Assembly (NCBI RefSeq): GCF_014207965.1
Contig: NZ_JACHLM010000005.1
Span: 186,001-250,000, forward strand
DNA length: 64,000 nucleotides
Reading direction: 5' to 3'
Source: Brevundimonas bullata
Lineage (GTDB): Bacteria; Pseudomonadota; Alphaproteobacteria; Caulobacterales; Caulobacteraceae
In this document: positions 49,404 through 57,438 of the stretch, one piece after another
Position numbering within the stretch: the first letter of the stretch is position 1
Layout: each line of letters opens with the position of its first letter
Program-made: the position numbers and the translations under genes
Notes under the pieces: generated by a model
What the model was told of the DNA's origin: nothing
Seen by the model: the letters and a program-made list of their open reading frames with translations, nothing else
The model's database searches: none

Positions 49404-49614
49404 GGCGGCGACGCGTCCCTGCGCTCTGGCTGTTCTGCCGCTGTCGCCCAGTCTGGCTGACCTGGAGGCCGCCTATCTGCTGCGTGGGGCCCAGATCCTG
49501 GCCTGTGACAGCGCGCGGCGCCTGGCGGTCGAGGCCTTGGGCGCTGAACGGGCGATGCAGGATCGCTGGATGGTGGCGGAAAAGGGAAGGCGGAAAGGCG
49601 CGCGGCGCAGCTGA
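49288..49614 (+). CDS. Outer-membrane spanin-like lipoprotein (Rz1-like), nested start
   Basis: The 108-residue product starts with a lipoprotein-type signal, MRTTHWTLCGLIACALMTASC, with acylation expected at Cys21 (the -3 residue is Thr, so the lipobox is not ideal). The ATG at 49288 lies 116 bases before the end of the i-spanin gene in the +1 frame, the classic Rz/Rz1 arrangement, although the gene then extends 211 bases beyond. It is longer than Rz1 proteins usually are and has an Ala/Leu-rich helical region (SPSLADLEAAYLLRGAQIL). Confidence 0.65.
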   Translation: MRTTHWTLCGLIACALMTASCAGSLPISTVAPPRLDIPEAATRPCALAVLPLSPSLADLEAAYLLRGAQILACDSARRLAVEALGAERAMQDRWMVAEKGRRKGARRS

Positions 49615-49757
49615 TGTGGCGCTTTTTGCCGGGGCGGTCGGCAAAAACTGCCGATTGCGGACGCCGCTCGGCAAAAGTTACCGCGTCCGAAACATGGTTT
49701 ACCAAATCTAACGTATAAAAATCAGTGAGTTGAGGAATTGGCATGGCGGGATCTCTT

Positions 49758-49773
49758 TGGCCCCGTCCTTGCT
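49758..49773 (+). promoter_or_regulatory. Sigma-54 (RpoN) promoter for the first flagellin
   Basis: TGGCCCCGTCCTTGCT fits the sigma-54 consensus TGGCAC-N5-TTGCW, with GG and GC separated by exactly 10 bases. Transcription would begin near 49785, at the first conserved leader stem-loop. Class IV flagellin genes of Caulobacter are sigma-54 dependent. Confidence 0.75.
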
Positions 49774-49785
49774 CCTAGTCATCCC

Positions 49786-49834
49786 GAGCAGAAAGCTCCC
49801 GGCAGCCAAAATGGCGTCGGACATGTCGAAGACA
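49786..49834 (+). promoter_or_regulatory. Conserved flagellin leader stem-loops, copy 1
   Basis: Three small hairpins lie in series: GAGC-AGAAA-GCTC, GCC-AAAAT-GGC and TGTC-GAA-GACA. The same set occurs before the third flagellin and the first two occur before the second. A FlbT-type binding role is inferred from Caulobacter fljK. Confidence 0.6.
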
Positions 49835-49848
49835 CAAGGATGGCCAAA

Positions 49849-50616
49849 ATGGCTAACAGCATCAACACGAATGCTGGCGCTCTCATAGCGCTGCAAAATC
49901 TCAATGCGACCAACCGTGACCTCACCGTCACGCAAAACCGCGTGAATACAGGCCTGAAGGTTTCCTCGGCCAAGGACAACGGCGCGATCTTCGCGATCGC
50001 CACCAATCAGCGCGCCGAGATGGGCGCCTTGGACGCCGTCAAACAATCTCTGCAACGTGGCCAGTCCATCGTCGATGTCGCCCTGGCGGCCGGCGAGACG
50101 ATCGTGACGGCTCTGACCGAAATGAAGGCCTTGGCGACGGCGGTTGAGGCAGGCGGCAGCGCTGCGTCGATTGCGGCTTTGACGGCCGACTACAACGCCC
50201 TGCAGGGCGAAATTAACAAGGCTCTGGCCGGCGCCAACTTTGACGGCGCCAATCTGTTCACCGCCTCTGTGGATGTCATCACCGACACCAGTGCGACGAC
50301 GATGACCCTGGGCGGCGCCGCCGTCACGGTCGCTCCGGGTGCAGTGACGGGCGCTGGCGTGCAGACGGCCATTGACGCCTTCACGGCCACGCTGGCCGGC
50401 TTCGGCACCAACTCCAAGACGCTTGAGCGCCTGACGACCTTCACCAGCAAGATGCAGGACGCCCTGGAAGTGGGCATCGGCAACCTGGTGGACGCCGATC
50501 TGGCCAAGGAAAGCGCCAAGCTGACGGCTCTGCAAACCAAGCAACAGCTGGGCGTCCAGGCGCTGTCGATCGCGAACCAGTCGAGCTCGGTTCTGCTCAG
50601 CCTGTTCCGAGGATAA
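49849..50616 (+). CDS. Flagellin 1
   Basis: The 255-residue flagellin has the conserved D0/D1 ends: INTNAGALIALQNLNATNRDL and QNRVNTGLKVSSAKDNG at the N-terminus, and EVGIGNLVDADLAKESAKL with QALSIANQSSSVLLSLF at the C-terminus. A short variable middle joins them, as in Caulobacter FljJ/K/L. There is no signal peptide; export is by the flagellar type III apparatus. An in-frame ATG three codons earlier (49840) was rejected because both paralogues start at MANSIN with the same upstream CCAAA. A sigma-54 promoter and a structured leader precede it. Confidence 0.95.
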   Translation: MANSINTNAGALIALQNLNATNRDLTVTQNRVNTGLKVSSAKDNGAIFAIATNQRAEMGALDAVKQSLQRGQSIVDVALAAGETIVTALTEMKALATAVEAGGSAASIAALTADYNALQGEINKALAGANFDGANLFTASVDVITDTSATTMTLGGAAVTVAPGAVTGAGVQTAIDAFTATLAGFGTNSKTLERLTTFTSKMQDALEVGIGNLVDADLAKESAKLTALQTKQQLGVQALSIANQSSSVLLSLFRG

Positions 50617-50663
50617 GAATTGATAGCAAATTTTTAGATTTGTTATTCAGTATGACTCACCAC

Positions 50664-50692
50664 GAGCAGAATGCTCATGGCGCTAGAATGGC
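50664..50692 (+). promoter_or_regulatory. Conserved flagellin leader stem-loops, copy 2
   Basis: GAGC-AGAAT-GCTC and GCT-AGAAT-GGC have the same stems, loop lengths and near-equal spacing as copies 1 and 3, although the surrounding bases differ and are AT-rich. The third hairpin is absent. Confidence 0.55.
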
Positions 50693-50723
50693 GTCATAAT
50701 AGTAAAAATAAAGGAAGGCCAAA

Positions 50724-51491
50724 ATGGCTAATAGCATTAATACAAATGCGGGCGCTCTTATCGCGCTTCAAAATCTTAACGCGACGAGCCGTGATCTCGC
50801 GACCACGCAAAATCGCGTCAACACCGGCATGAAGGTCTCTTCGGCCAAGGACAATGGCGCCATCTTCGCCATCGCCACCAACCAGCGCGCCGAAATGGGC
50901 GCCCTGGACGATGTCAAGCAATCGCTGCAGCGCGGTCAATCGATCGTCGACGTCGCTCTGGCGGCCGGCGATACGGTCGTGACCGCCTTGACCGAGATGA
51001 AGACCATCGCGACGGCGATCGAAGCCGGCGGCAGCGCCGCGTCGATCACGGCTCTGACGGCCGATTACACCGCCCTGCAAGGTGAAATCACCAAGGCCTT
51101 GGCCGGCGCCAACTTCGACGGCGCCAACCTGTTCACCGCCACTGCCGTGGACGTGCTCACCGACACCAGCGGCGGCAAGTTGAATATGGGCGGCACGGCG
51201 ATCACCGCCGCGCCGGCCGGCATGACGGGCGCGCAGGTTCAGACGACCATCGACGCCTTCACCGCGACCCTGGCTGACTTCGGCACCAAGTCCAAGACGC
51301 TGGAGCGCACCACGGCTTTCACCGGCAAGATGCAGGACGCTCTGGAAGTGGGCATCGGCAACCTGGTGGATGCTGATCTGGCCAAGGAAAGCGCCAAATT
51401 GACGGCTCTGCAGACCAAGCAACAGCTTGGCGTGCAGGCGCTGTCCATTGCGAACCAGTCGAGCTCGGTGCTGCTCGGTCTGTTCCGCTAA
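50724..51491 (+). CDS. Flagellin 2
   Basis: The 255-residue flagellin is almost identical to flagellin 3 in residues 1-120 and at the C-terminus, differing mainly between 60 and 200. Conserved terminal blocks are as in flagellin 1. AAGGAAGG precedes the ATG. The first 45 bases use different synonymous codons from flagellin 3, after which the two genes run nearly base-identical for over 100 bases, a pattern of gene conversion. It is probably expressed as a minor or alternative filament subunit. Confidence 0.95.
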   Translation: MANSINTNAGALIALQNLNATSRDLATTQNRVNTGMKVSSAKDNGAIFAIATNQRAEMGALDDVKQSLQRGQSIVDVALAAGDTVVTALTEMKTIATAIEAGGSAASITALTADYTALQGEITKALAGANFDGANLFTATAVDVLTDTSGGKLNMGGTAITAAPAGMTGAQVQTTIDAFTATLADFGTKSKTLERTTAFTGKMQDALEVGIGNLVDADLAKESAKLTALQTKQQLGVQALSIANQSSSVLLGLFR

Positions 51492-51539
51492 CTAGGATTG
51501 GGTGCGGGTCCTCGGACCTTCACTCGATAGGACTACCCC

Positions 51540-51589
51540 GAGCAAAATGCTCCCGGCGGCCAAAACGGCGTCGGAAATGTCAAAGACAT
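51540..51589 (+). promoter_or_regulatory. Conserved flagellin leader stem-loops, copy 3
   Basis: GAGC-AAAAT-GCTC, GCC-AAAAC-GGC and ATGTC-AAA-GACAT repeat the arrangement of copy 1 with the same 6-base spacer between the first two. Loop bases vary while stems are kept. Confidence 0.6.
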
Positions 51590-51605
51590 AGAAGGAATAG
51601 CTAAA

Positions 51606-52373
51606 ATGGCTAACAGCATCAATACCAACGCAGGCGCTCTTATTGCTCTGCAAAATCTTAACGCGACGAGCCGTGATCTCGCGACCACGCAAAATCGCGT
51701 TAACACCGGCATGAAGGTCTCTTCGGCCAAGGACAATGGCGCCATCTTCGCCATCGCCACCAACCAGCGCGCTGAAATGGGCGCTCTGGACGCTGTCAAG
51801 CAATCGCTGCAGCGTGGTCAATCGATCGTCGACGTCGCTCTGGCGGCCGGCGATACGGTTGTGACCGCCTTGACTGAGATGAAGACCATCGCGACCGCGA
51901 TCGAAGCCGGCGGCAGCGCCGCGTCGATCACGGCTCTGACGGCCGATTACACCGCCCTGCAAGGTGAAATCGACAAGGCCCTGGCGGGCGCCAAGTTTGA
52001 CGGCGCCAACCTGTTCACTGCGACCGCCGTGGATGTCATCACCGACACCAGCGGCGGCAAGATCACGATGGGCGGCGCTGCTGTCACCGCCACGCCAGCC
52101 ACCATGACGGCGGCCGGCGTGCAGACGACCATCGATGGCTTCACGGCCAAACTGGCCGACTTCGGCACCAAGTCCAAGACGCTGGAGCGGACCACGGCCT
52201 TCACGAGCAAGATGCAGGATGCTCTGGAAGTCGGTATCGGCAACCTGGTCGACGCCGACCTGGCCAAGGAAAGCGCGCGCCTGACGGCGCTGCAAACCAA
52301 GCAACAGCTTGGCGTGCAGGCGCTGTCGATCGCGAACCAATCGAGCTCGGTTCTGCTCGGTCTGTTCCGCTAA
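51606..52373 (+). CDS. Flagellin 3
   Basis: The 255-residue flagellin is the closest paralogue of flagellin 2. Differences cluster in the central region (for example GEIDKALAGAKFDGANL against GEITKALAGANFDGANL, and the GGKITMGGAAVT segment). The ends are unchanged, as needed for filament packing. It is followed after 86 bases by a FlaG-like gene. Confidence 0.95.
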   Translation: MANSINTNAGALIALQNLNATSRDLATTQNRVNTGMKVSSAKDNGAIFAIATNQRAEMGALDAVKQSLQRGQSIVDVALAAGDTVVTALTEMKTIATAIEAGGSAASITALTADYTALQGEIDKALAGAKFDGANLFTATAVDVITDTSGGKITMGGAAVTATPATMTAAGVQTTIDGFTAKLADFGTKSKTLERTTAFTSKMQDALEVGIGNLVDADLAKESARLTALQTKQQLGVQALSIANQSSSVLLGLFR

Positions 52374-52459
52374 CAAGACGTGGACGGGGGCGGGCCGCAA
52401 GGCTCGCCCTCGCTCGCACGCGAGGAGACAGGAGGCGCGGTCTGACCGCGTAGAGGGAA

Positions 52460-52732
52460 ATGGCAGACAATGTCGCAAGAGTACCCAGTATCGCGCTCGT
52501 GACGCCCGAGATTGCGGGGCAGAGCGTTGAACCGCCGCCGCAGCGAATGCAGGCCGACAACGACGCCGGGCGTTATCGCCTGACGATCGAGGAAGGGCCG
52601 GACGGCTTTGTTTACAAGACATTGGACCGCGTGACCGGTGAGGTAATTCGCCAGTTGCCGCGCGAAGATGTCGTCAAGATGCGCCACAGCCCGGCCTATG
52701 GTCCGGGGGAGCTGATCAAGACCAAGGTCTGA
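52460..52732 (+). CDS. flaG: FlaG-like flagellar protein
   Basis: The 90-residue protein has the FlaG family C-terminal core: YRLTIEEGPDGFVYKTLDR followed by VTGEVIRQLPREDVVKM. The N-terminal third is a disordered-looking Pro/Gln-rich stretch. FlaG proteins affect filament length in other bacteria. The location between flagellin genes supports the assignment. Confidence 0.8.
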   Translation: MADNVARVPSIALVTPEIAGQSVEPPPQRMQADNDAGRYRLTIEEGPDGFVYKTLDRVTGEVIRQLPREDVVKMRHSPAYGPGELIKTKV

Positions 52733-52862
52733 GGCCTGGTTATCCAAACGCCCACGTCGCCGGCTCGCCGCGCGGCGTTATCATGGTTTCCATGGCGTTA
52801 ACCATACGCTCAGGAATCATGCGCAATACTGGCCTCCAGAATTGAAACTGGGGCTAGAAGCC

Positions 52863-53732
52863 ATGACTAATAGCGTTCTCACCAATGCCTCGGCGCTCAT
52901 AGCGCTCCAGAATCTGAATTCGACGAACAATAAACTGGCGGCGACGCAAAGCCGGGTGAACACCGGCCTTAAGGTGCAGGGCGCCAAGGACAATGCGGCG
53001 ACCTGGGCCATCGCTCAGAACCAGAGGGCCGACACGGGGGCTCTGGAAGCGGTCAAAACCAGCATGAACCGCGCCACCTCCCTGGCCGACGTGTCTCTGG
53101 CTGCGGGCGCCCAGATTTCCGACCTGCTGATAGAGTTGCGCGAAAAGGCGACCGCCGCCGCCGACCCGTCGCAAACCGTCGCTACGCGCAAGGCCTACAA
53201 CGACGAGTTTCAGTCGTTGCTCAAGTCGCTGCAATCCTTTGCCGACAACGCCACCTTCGACGGCGAAAACATCCTGAACGGCAAGGTCGGCGGCGTGGCG
53301 GGGACGCCGCCGCTGCCGCCGCTGGATTTCCTGGCCAATGTCGGGGCGACTGAAACCATTTCGATGAATCGTCAGGACATGACGGTCACAGGTCTTGGTC
53401 TTACGGGGTTCACGGCGCCGGCGACAGCGTTTGATCTGCTCAGTAAGGACAATGCAGAGGCGGCCTTGAAGAAGGTTGTGACGGGGCTGGATACGGCCAA
53501 CGCCAGGCTCGCCGAACTGGGCGCGCAATCCAAGCAGGTCGAGAAGCACAACACCTTCGTCAGCAAGCTGATGGACTCGCTGGAAGTGGGCATCGGTAAT
53601 CTGGTGGACGCCGACATGGCCAAGGAAAGCGCTCGCCTACAGGCGCTTCAGGTCCAGCAGCAGTTGGGTGCGCAAGCGCTGTCTATTGCCAACCAGGCGC
53701 CGCAGATCATCCTGTCGCTGTTCAAGGGCTGA
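52863..53732 (+). CDS. Divergent flagellin 4
   Basis: The 289-residue flagellin keeps the terminal domains (SVLTNASALIALQNLNSTNNKL, SRVNTGLKVQGAKDNAATWAIAQNQ; EVGIGNLVDADMAKESARLQ, QALSIANQAPQIILSLFKG). Its middle is longer, with a Pro-rich stretch (GTPPLPPLDFL). It lacks the shared leader stem-loops and starts at ATG 52863, seven codons after another possible ATG. It may be a FljJ-like proximal subunit, expressed under different control. Confidence 0.94.
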   Translation: MTNSVLTNASALIALQNLNSTNNKLAATQSRVNTGLKVQGAKDNAATWAIAQNQRADTGALEAVKTSMNRATSLADVSLAAGAQISDLLIELREKATAAADPSQTVATRKAYNDEFQSLLKSLQSFADNATFDGENILNGKVGGVAGTPPLPPLDFLANVGATETISMNRQDMTVTGLGLTGFTAPATAFDLLSKDNAEAALKKVVTGLDTANARLAELGAQSKQVEKHNTFVSKLMDSLEVGIGNLVDADMAKESARLQALQVQQQLGAQALSIANQAPQIILSLFKG

Positions 53733-53988
53733 TCTACCTGAAGTAGCGGGACGCGCCGTGGCCGAGTGAAATCGGCGGCGGTTTGCGCTTCGCTGGGCGC
53801 GGCGTCAGCCCATAAAGGCTGGCCAACTTCATGAGCAACCAACGCACGTAGGGCATAGGGCGAAATCCCTGACCTGTGACCGGAGCTTGACCGCAGCCTA
53901 ACGTGAACTCGGCTTGGCTGTTCCTCGTCGATCTTAAACAGTTCGTTACCGGCTTCGAGGCAAGCTGTACGCAGGAGCGTATCGGTCT

Positions 53989-56682
53989 GTGATCAACAAC
54001 AGCTATCTTCTTGGCATGTACGGCCTGACTCCGCCTGCGACGGGGTCTCAGGGCGGAACTTCTGCTGCCGCCAAGAAGCAGCCGACGGCGCCCTGGGCCG
54101 CGACGGCCAAGCCTCAAAGCCAGTCTGATCTGTTGCGCACAGCGCTGAGCGGTCGGCGCTTTATCAATGAGGCGACCACATCGCTGGACATGCAGAGCGT
54201 GTCCTCCGGCGACTATCGCAAGATCTTCGCCCTTTATCAGGGGCTTTCCATGCTGGAGGCCATATCCGATCGGGCCGGTCAGCGCGGGCTGAGCAGCCTT
54301 GAGCAGAATCAGCTGACCAAACGCTTCGATGCGGGCATGGCCGAGCTTTCCGCCTATCTCGGATCGGCGGATTTCGATCGCTTGCGGATGGTCGAGGGGG
54401 TCTCTGAGACCAAGGCGCAGACCGGCGCGGCCGTGGCTCGGGACTCCGTGAAGTACGTCACTGGAGCGATCCACAGCGGATCGCCGAACGAGCCGGTCGA
54501 GGCCTTCGCAGGCGACGTCAAATTCAACATCACCGTCAAGAAAGCCAGCGGGACGCAGACCATCGCCATCGACTTGGCGGAGATGGGCTCAGAGCCGCGC
54601 ACGATGCAGTCGGTGACGGCCCACATCAACGGCAAGCTGGAGGCGGCGGGCCTGGAAACGCGGATGAGCCGCGAACTGCTCCCGTCGGAGCCTCGGGTTA
54701 TCAAGACGGGCGACAAGACGGTCACCCTGCCGGCCGGGCCTGATCAGTGGGCGCTTAGCGTCAAGGGCGTGGCGTTTGAAACGGTCAGCTTCGTCCCCGT
54801 GGCTTCGTCCGACGCCGTCTATGTCGTTCAGGGCTCGGGAAATGCCGGCGGACATGACGTCCTGAAGTTCCAGGAAGGCGCGGCCAACGCCACGGGCGGC
54901 GCTTTCTGGGTGGACGGCCAGGTCGGCAAATCAAGCCTGCCCGACGGCGTGGAGACCGTGCGCGCCAGCGCCGTCGCCCCGGATGGGTCGATGTGGATTG
55001 TCGCAGACGTCAGCGCGGGAACCTCGACGCAGCCGATCAAGGGGCAGGGCGACGTCGTACTGATGAAGCTGGATTCCGCCGGCAAGGTTGTGATCAGCCG
55101 GGCCCTGGGCGCTGCTTCAACCGCCAGCGGCTACGCCATTTCGGTGGGCGCTGACGGCCGGGTGGCTGTGGCCGGATCGGTGATCGGCGCGCTCGAGCCG
55201 GGCGCCTCGGGGGCGGCGGCCAATGTGGCCGACAGCTTCGTGACCGTGTTTGACGCCAAGGGCGTCGAGCAGTGGACCCAGCGTCGCGGCGCCAAGGCGG
55301 CGGACGAGGCGACCGCGGTTTCCTTCGGCGCCGATGGCAAGGTCTATGTCGCCGGGCGTTCACAGTCGGCTATGCTCGGCGCGGCTTCGGCAGGCGGCTG
55401 GGACGGCTATGTCCAGGCCTTCAGCGAGAGTCAGGCGCATATTCTGGCGCCGATCAAGGGGACGGCGACGGGCGTCAGTCAGTTCGGCACAGCCGGGGAC
55501 GATAACGTTCAGGCCATGACGATCGACGGCGACAATCTCTATACGGCCGGGGTCGAGAACGGCCGCATGATCGTGCGCCGTTTCCAGATCGGGGCGTCAG
55601 GCGCACCGACCCTTCTGTCCACCCGCGACCTGGGCGGGTCCGGCAGCGGCGAGATCAGCGGCCTGTCGGTCCTGAACGGTCAGGTGATTGTCGCCGGAGC
55701 GACGCGCAACGGCGCGCTGGACATCGGTCAGGTCAATAACCCCCATGCCGGTGGAACCGACGCCTTTGTCGCGGTGATTTCCGACGATCTCACGGTCTCG
55801 GCGAACGACCGGCTGACCTACTTCGGCGGCGAGGGGGACGATAGCGCCGCAGACGCCAAGATCGTGGACGGCAAGGTCTGGCTGACGGGCGTTTCGGACC
55901 GTCCCATCGGGGCCAAGCCCGCGGATCCGACCTCGGGATATCTGGCGCGTATCGACCCCATGAGCGGCGCGGTCGAGTGGAAACAGACATGGACCGGCGC
56001 CCACGGTCAGGCGGCCCCGACGACCATAGCCGTCGCGGCTGGCGGCGCCAGCGTGCTGGATCGCCTGGGTCTGCCCCAGGGCGAGATCTCGCAGGGGGAT
56101 TCCAAGAGGCTGGTCGATGTCACGGCTCTGCGTACTGGCGACCGCTTTTATGTGACGTCGTCGACCAGTGGACGGTCGGTAGCGGTCACGATCGACGCCA
56201 AGGAGACCTTGCAGACCTTGGCTCGCAAGATCGAGACGGCCTCGGGACGGACGCTCAAGGTCACGATCAAAACCGACAAGGACCATGTGACGGGCCTCGA
56301 CGGCGACACCAAGGTCACGTCAGGCGGGGTTCAACGTCTCTCGATCACCTTTGCCGATGGCCGCGACGGCGCCGTGATTCGGTCTGGCGAGGCGGGACGA
56401 GACGCCTTGGCGGGGCTGGGCCTGACGCCGGGCTATATCGGACCCAAGAGCAGCGATCTGAAGACCTTCGGCCTGAACCTTCCCAAGACGCTGAACCTGC
56501 GTGACCCCGAGGCGGTCAAGACAGCGAACGAAAGCCTGCTGGCTGCGGTCAAGGTGCTGCGCGACGCCTACAAGTCTTTGTCGCCCGACAGCGATAAGCC
56601 CAAGATCACGGGTGAGGCGCCCGCCTACCTCAAGGCTCAGCTCGCCAACTATCAGGCGGCGCTGGCACGACTCACAGCCTAG
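53989..56682 (+). CDS. flaEY: FlaEY-like flagellar regulatory protein with propeller repeats
   Basis: The 897-residue protein starts at a GTG (GCAGGAGCG upstream). The N-terminus MINNSYLLGMYGLTPPATGSQ has no signal peptide, then a helical part to about 135. Residues about 270-660 have repeated beta units with VAVAGSVIGAL, VYVAGRSQSAML, VIVAGATRNGAL and VWLTGVSDRPIG, each followed by a Gly-Trp/Gly-Thr-Asp-x-(Y/F)V strand, as in SBBP-type propellers. The C-terminus resembles flagellin-hook segments. Caulobacter FlaEY is a large protein next to the flagellins that modulates their expression or assembly. The name is inferred from location, size and overall pattern. Confidence 0.65.
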   Translation: MINNSYLLGMYGLTPPATGSQGGTSAAAKKQPTAPWAATAKPQSQSDLLRTALSGRRFINEATTSLDMQSVSSGDYRKIFALYQGLSMLEAISDRAGQRGLSSLEQNQLTKRFDAGMAELSAYLGSADFDRLRMVEGVSETKAQTGAAVARDSVKYVTGAIHSGSPNEPVEAFAGDVKFNITVKKASGTQTIAIDLAEMGSEPRTMQSVTAHINGKLEAAGLETRMSRELLPSEPRVIKTGDKTVTLPAGPDQWALSVKGVAFETVSFVPVASSDAVYVVQGSGNAGGHDVLKFQEGAANATGGAFWVDGQVGKSSLPDGVETVRASAVAPDGSMWIVADVSAGTSTQPIKGQGDVVLMKLDSAGKVVISRALGAASTASGYAISVGADGRVAVAGSVIGALEPGASGAAANVADSFVTVFDAKGVEQWTQRRGAKAADEATAVSFGADGKVYVAGRSQSAMLGAASAGGWDGYVQAFSESQAHILAPIKGTATGVSQFGTAGDDNVQAMTIDGDNLYTAGVENGRMIVRRFQIGASGAPTLLSTRDLGGSGSGEISGLSVLNGQVIVAGATRNGALDIGQVNNPHAGGTDAFVAVISDDLTVSANDRLTYFGGEGDDSAADAKIVDGKVWLTGVSDRPIGAKPADPTSGYLARIDPMSGAVEWKQTWTGAHGQAAPTTIAVAAGGASVLDRLGLPQGEISQGDSKRLVDVTALRTGDRFYVTSSTSGRSVAVTIDAKETLQTLARKIETASGRTLKVTIKTDKDHVTGLDGDTKVTSGGVQRLSITFADGRDGAVIRSGEAGRDALAGLGLTPGYIGPKSSDLKTFGLNLPKTLNLRDPEAVKTANESLLAAVKVLRDAYKSLSPDSDKPKITGEAPAYLKAQLANYQAALARLTA

Positions 56683-56760
56683 AAGCAGTGAACCCCGCTT
56701 TAGGTTGACGCACGCGGCGTCGCCGGGGTTATTGGGGCCATCATTGGCGTCGAGTCCCGC

Positions 56761-57438
56761 ATGGCCCTTCCTAAAGACAATCGTACAGTCCTGATCATCG
56801 GGGGCGGCCTAGCCGTTGTGGCGGCCGTCGCGGCGGCTCTGGTGTTCAGCGGCGGACGGGACCGGCCGACCGAGGCGCCGCCCGCGTCGCAGGGCGGACT
56901 GACCATCGATCTCGCCGAGGCCCCCACGCTGGAACCCGCGCGCGAGCTGCGCTGCTTCGTCAACGGCCAGTTTGTGGGTCAGGCGACCCTGGCCGATTGC
57001 GCCCAGCGCAACGGCGTCGCCACAAGCGCCCTGGACGTGGGGCTGGACGCCACCGGCGCCCTTGCCGCCGCGCCTACCGCCGCCTTTGCGCCCCCGCCTG
57101 AACTGCCCGCTGAGCCGACCGTCGAGATTGCGCCGGTCGATGAGGGCGCTTCGCCTGCGGAGCCGACCCGCCAAGCGCCGGCCTCGTCGGCCACCGCCTG
57201 TCTTCGCCACACCGGCTCGGAATGGCGTTCGATTGGCGGCGGCATGAGTCTGGGGGCCTGTGTTCAGGCGCTCTACGCCGGCACCTGCGTCCGTCCGGGC
57301 GAGGCCCAGTATGGCCGTTGGGGCGACACAACCCTGCGTCTGGTGCCGCGTCGCGTCGAGCAGTCGAGCGACAACAACCGCTTCCGCACCCTGGCCCAGC
57401 AGGACCGCAACTGTCAGTTCCCGGAGCTGGGCCGATGA
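56761..57438 (+). CDS. Membrane-anchored periplasmic protein of unknown function
   Basis: The 225-residue protein has one membrane segment (about 9-29, TVLIIGGGLAVVAAVAAALVF), then a periplasmic part with a short Cys-containing domain (RELRCFVNGQFVGQATLADCAQRNGVAT). A Pro/Ala/Glu-rich linker follows, then a C-terminal domain with four cysteines (CLRHTGSEWRSIGGGMSLGACVQ, YAGTCVRPG, QDRNC). Its stop overlaps the start of the next lipoprotein gene by four bases. I do not recognise the family. Confidence 0.75.
   Translation: MALPKDNRTVLIIGGGLAVVAAVAAALVFSGGRDRPTEAPPASQGGLTIDLAEAPTLEPARELRCFVNGQFVGQATLADCAQRNGVATSALDVGLDATGALAAAPTAAFAPPPELPAEPTVEIAPVDEGASPAEPTRQAPASSATACLRHTGSEWRSIGGGMSLGACVQALYAGTCVRPGEAQYGRWGDTTLRLVPRRVEQSSDNNRFRTLAQQDRNCQFPELGR

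Noticed and set aside
49840..49848. Upstream ATG that would add three residues to flagellin 1
   Set aside because: Flagellins 2 and 3 have no such ATG, and all three are 255 residues when MANSIN is taken as the start.
52735..52750. Possible sigma-54 promoter TGGTTATCCAAACGCC before flagellin 4
   Set aside because: GG-N10-GC spacing is right but the -12 part is ACGCC, not TTGC, and the -24 part is poor.
49849..53732. Repeated sequence blocks that might be read as a repeat array
   Set aside because: They are paralogous flagellin genes with intact frames, not a CRISPR or satellite repeat.
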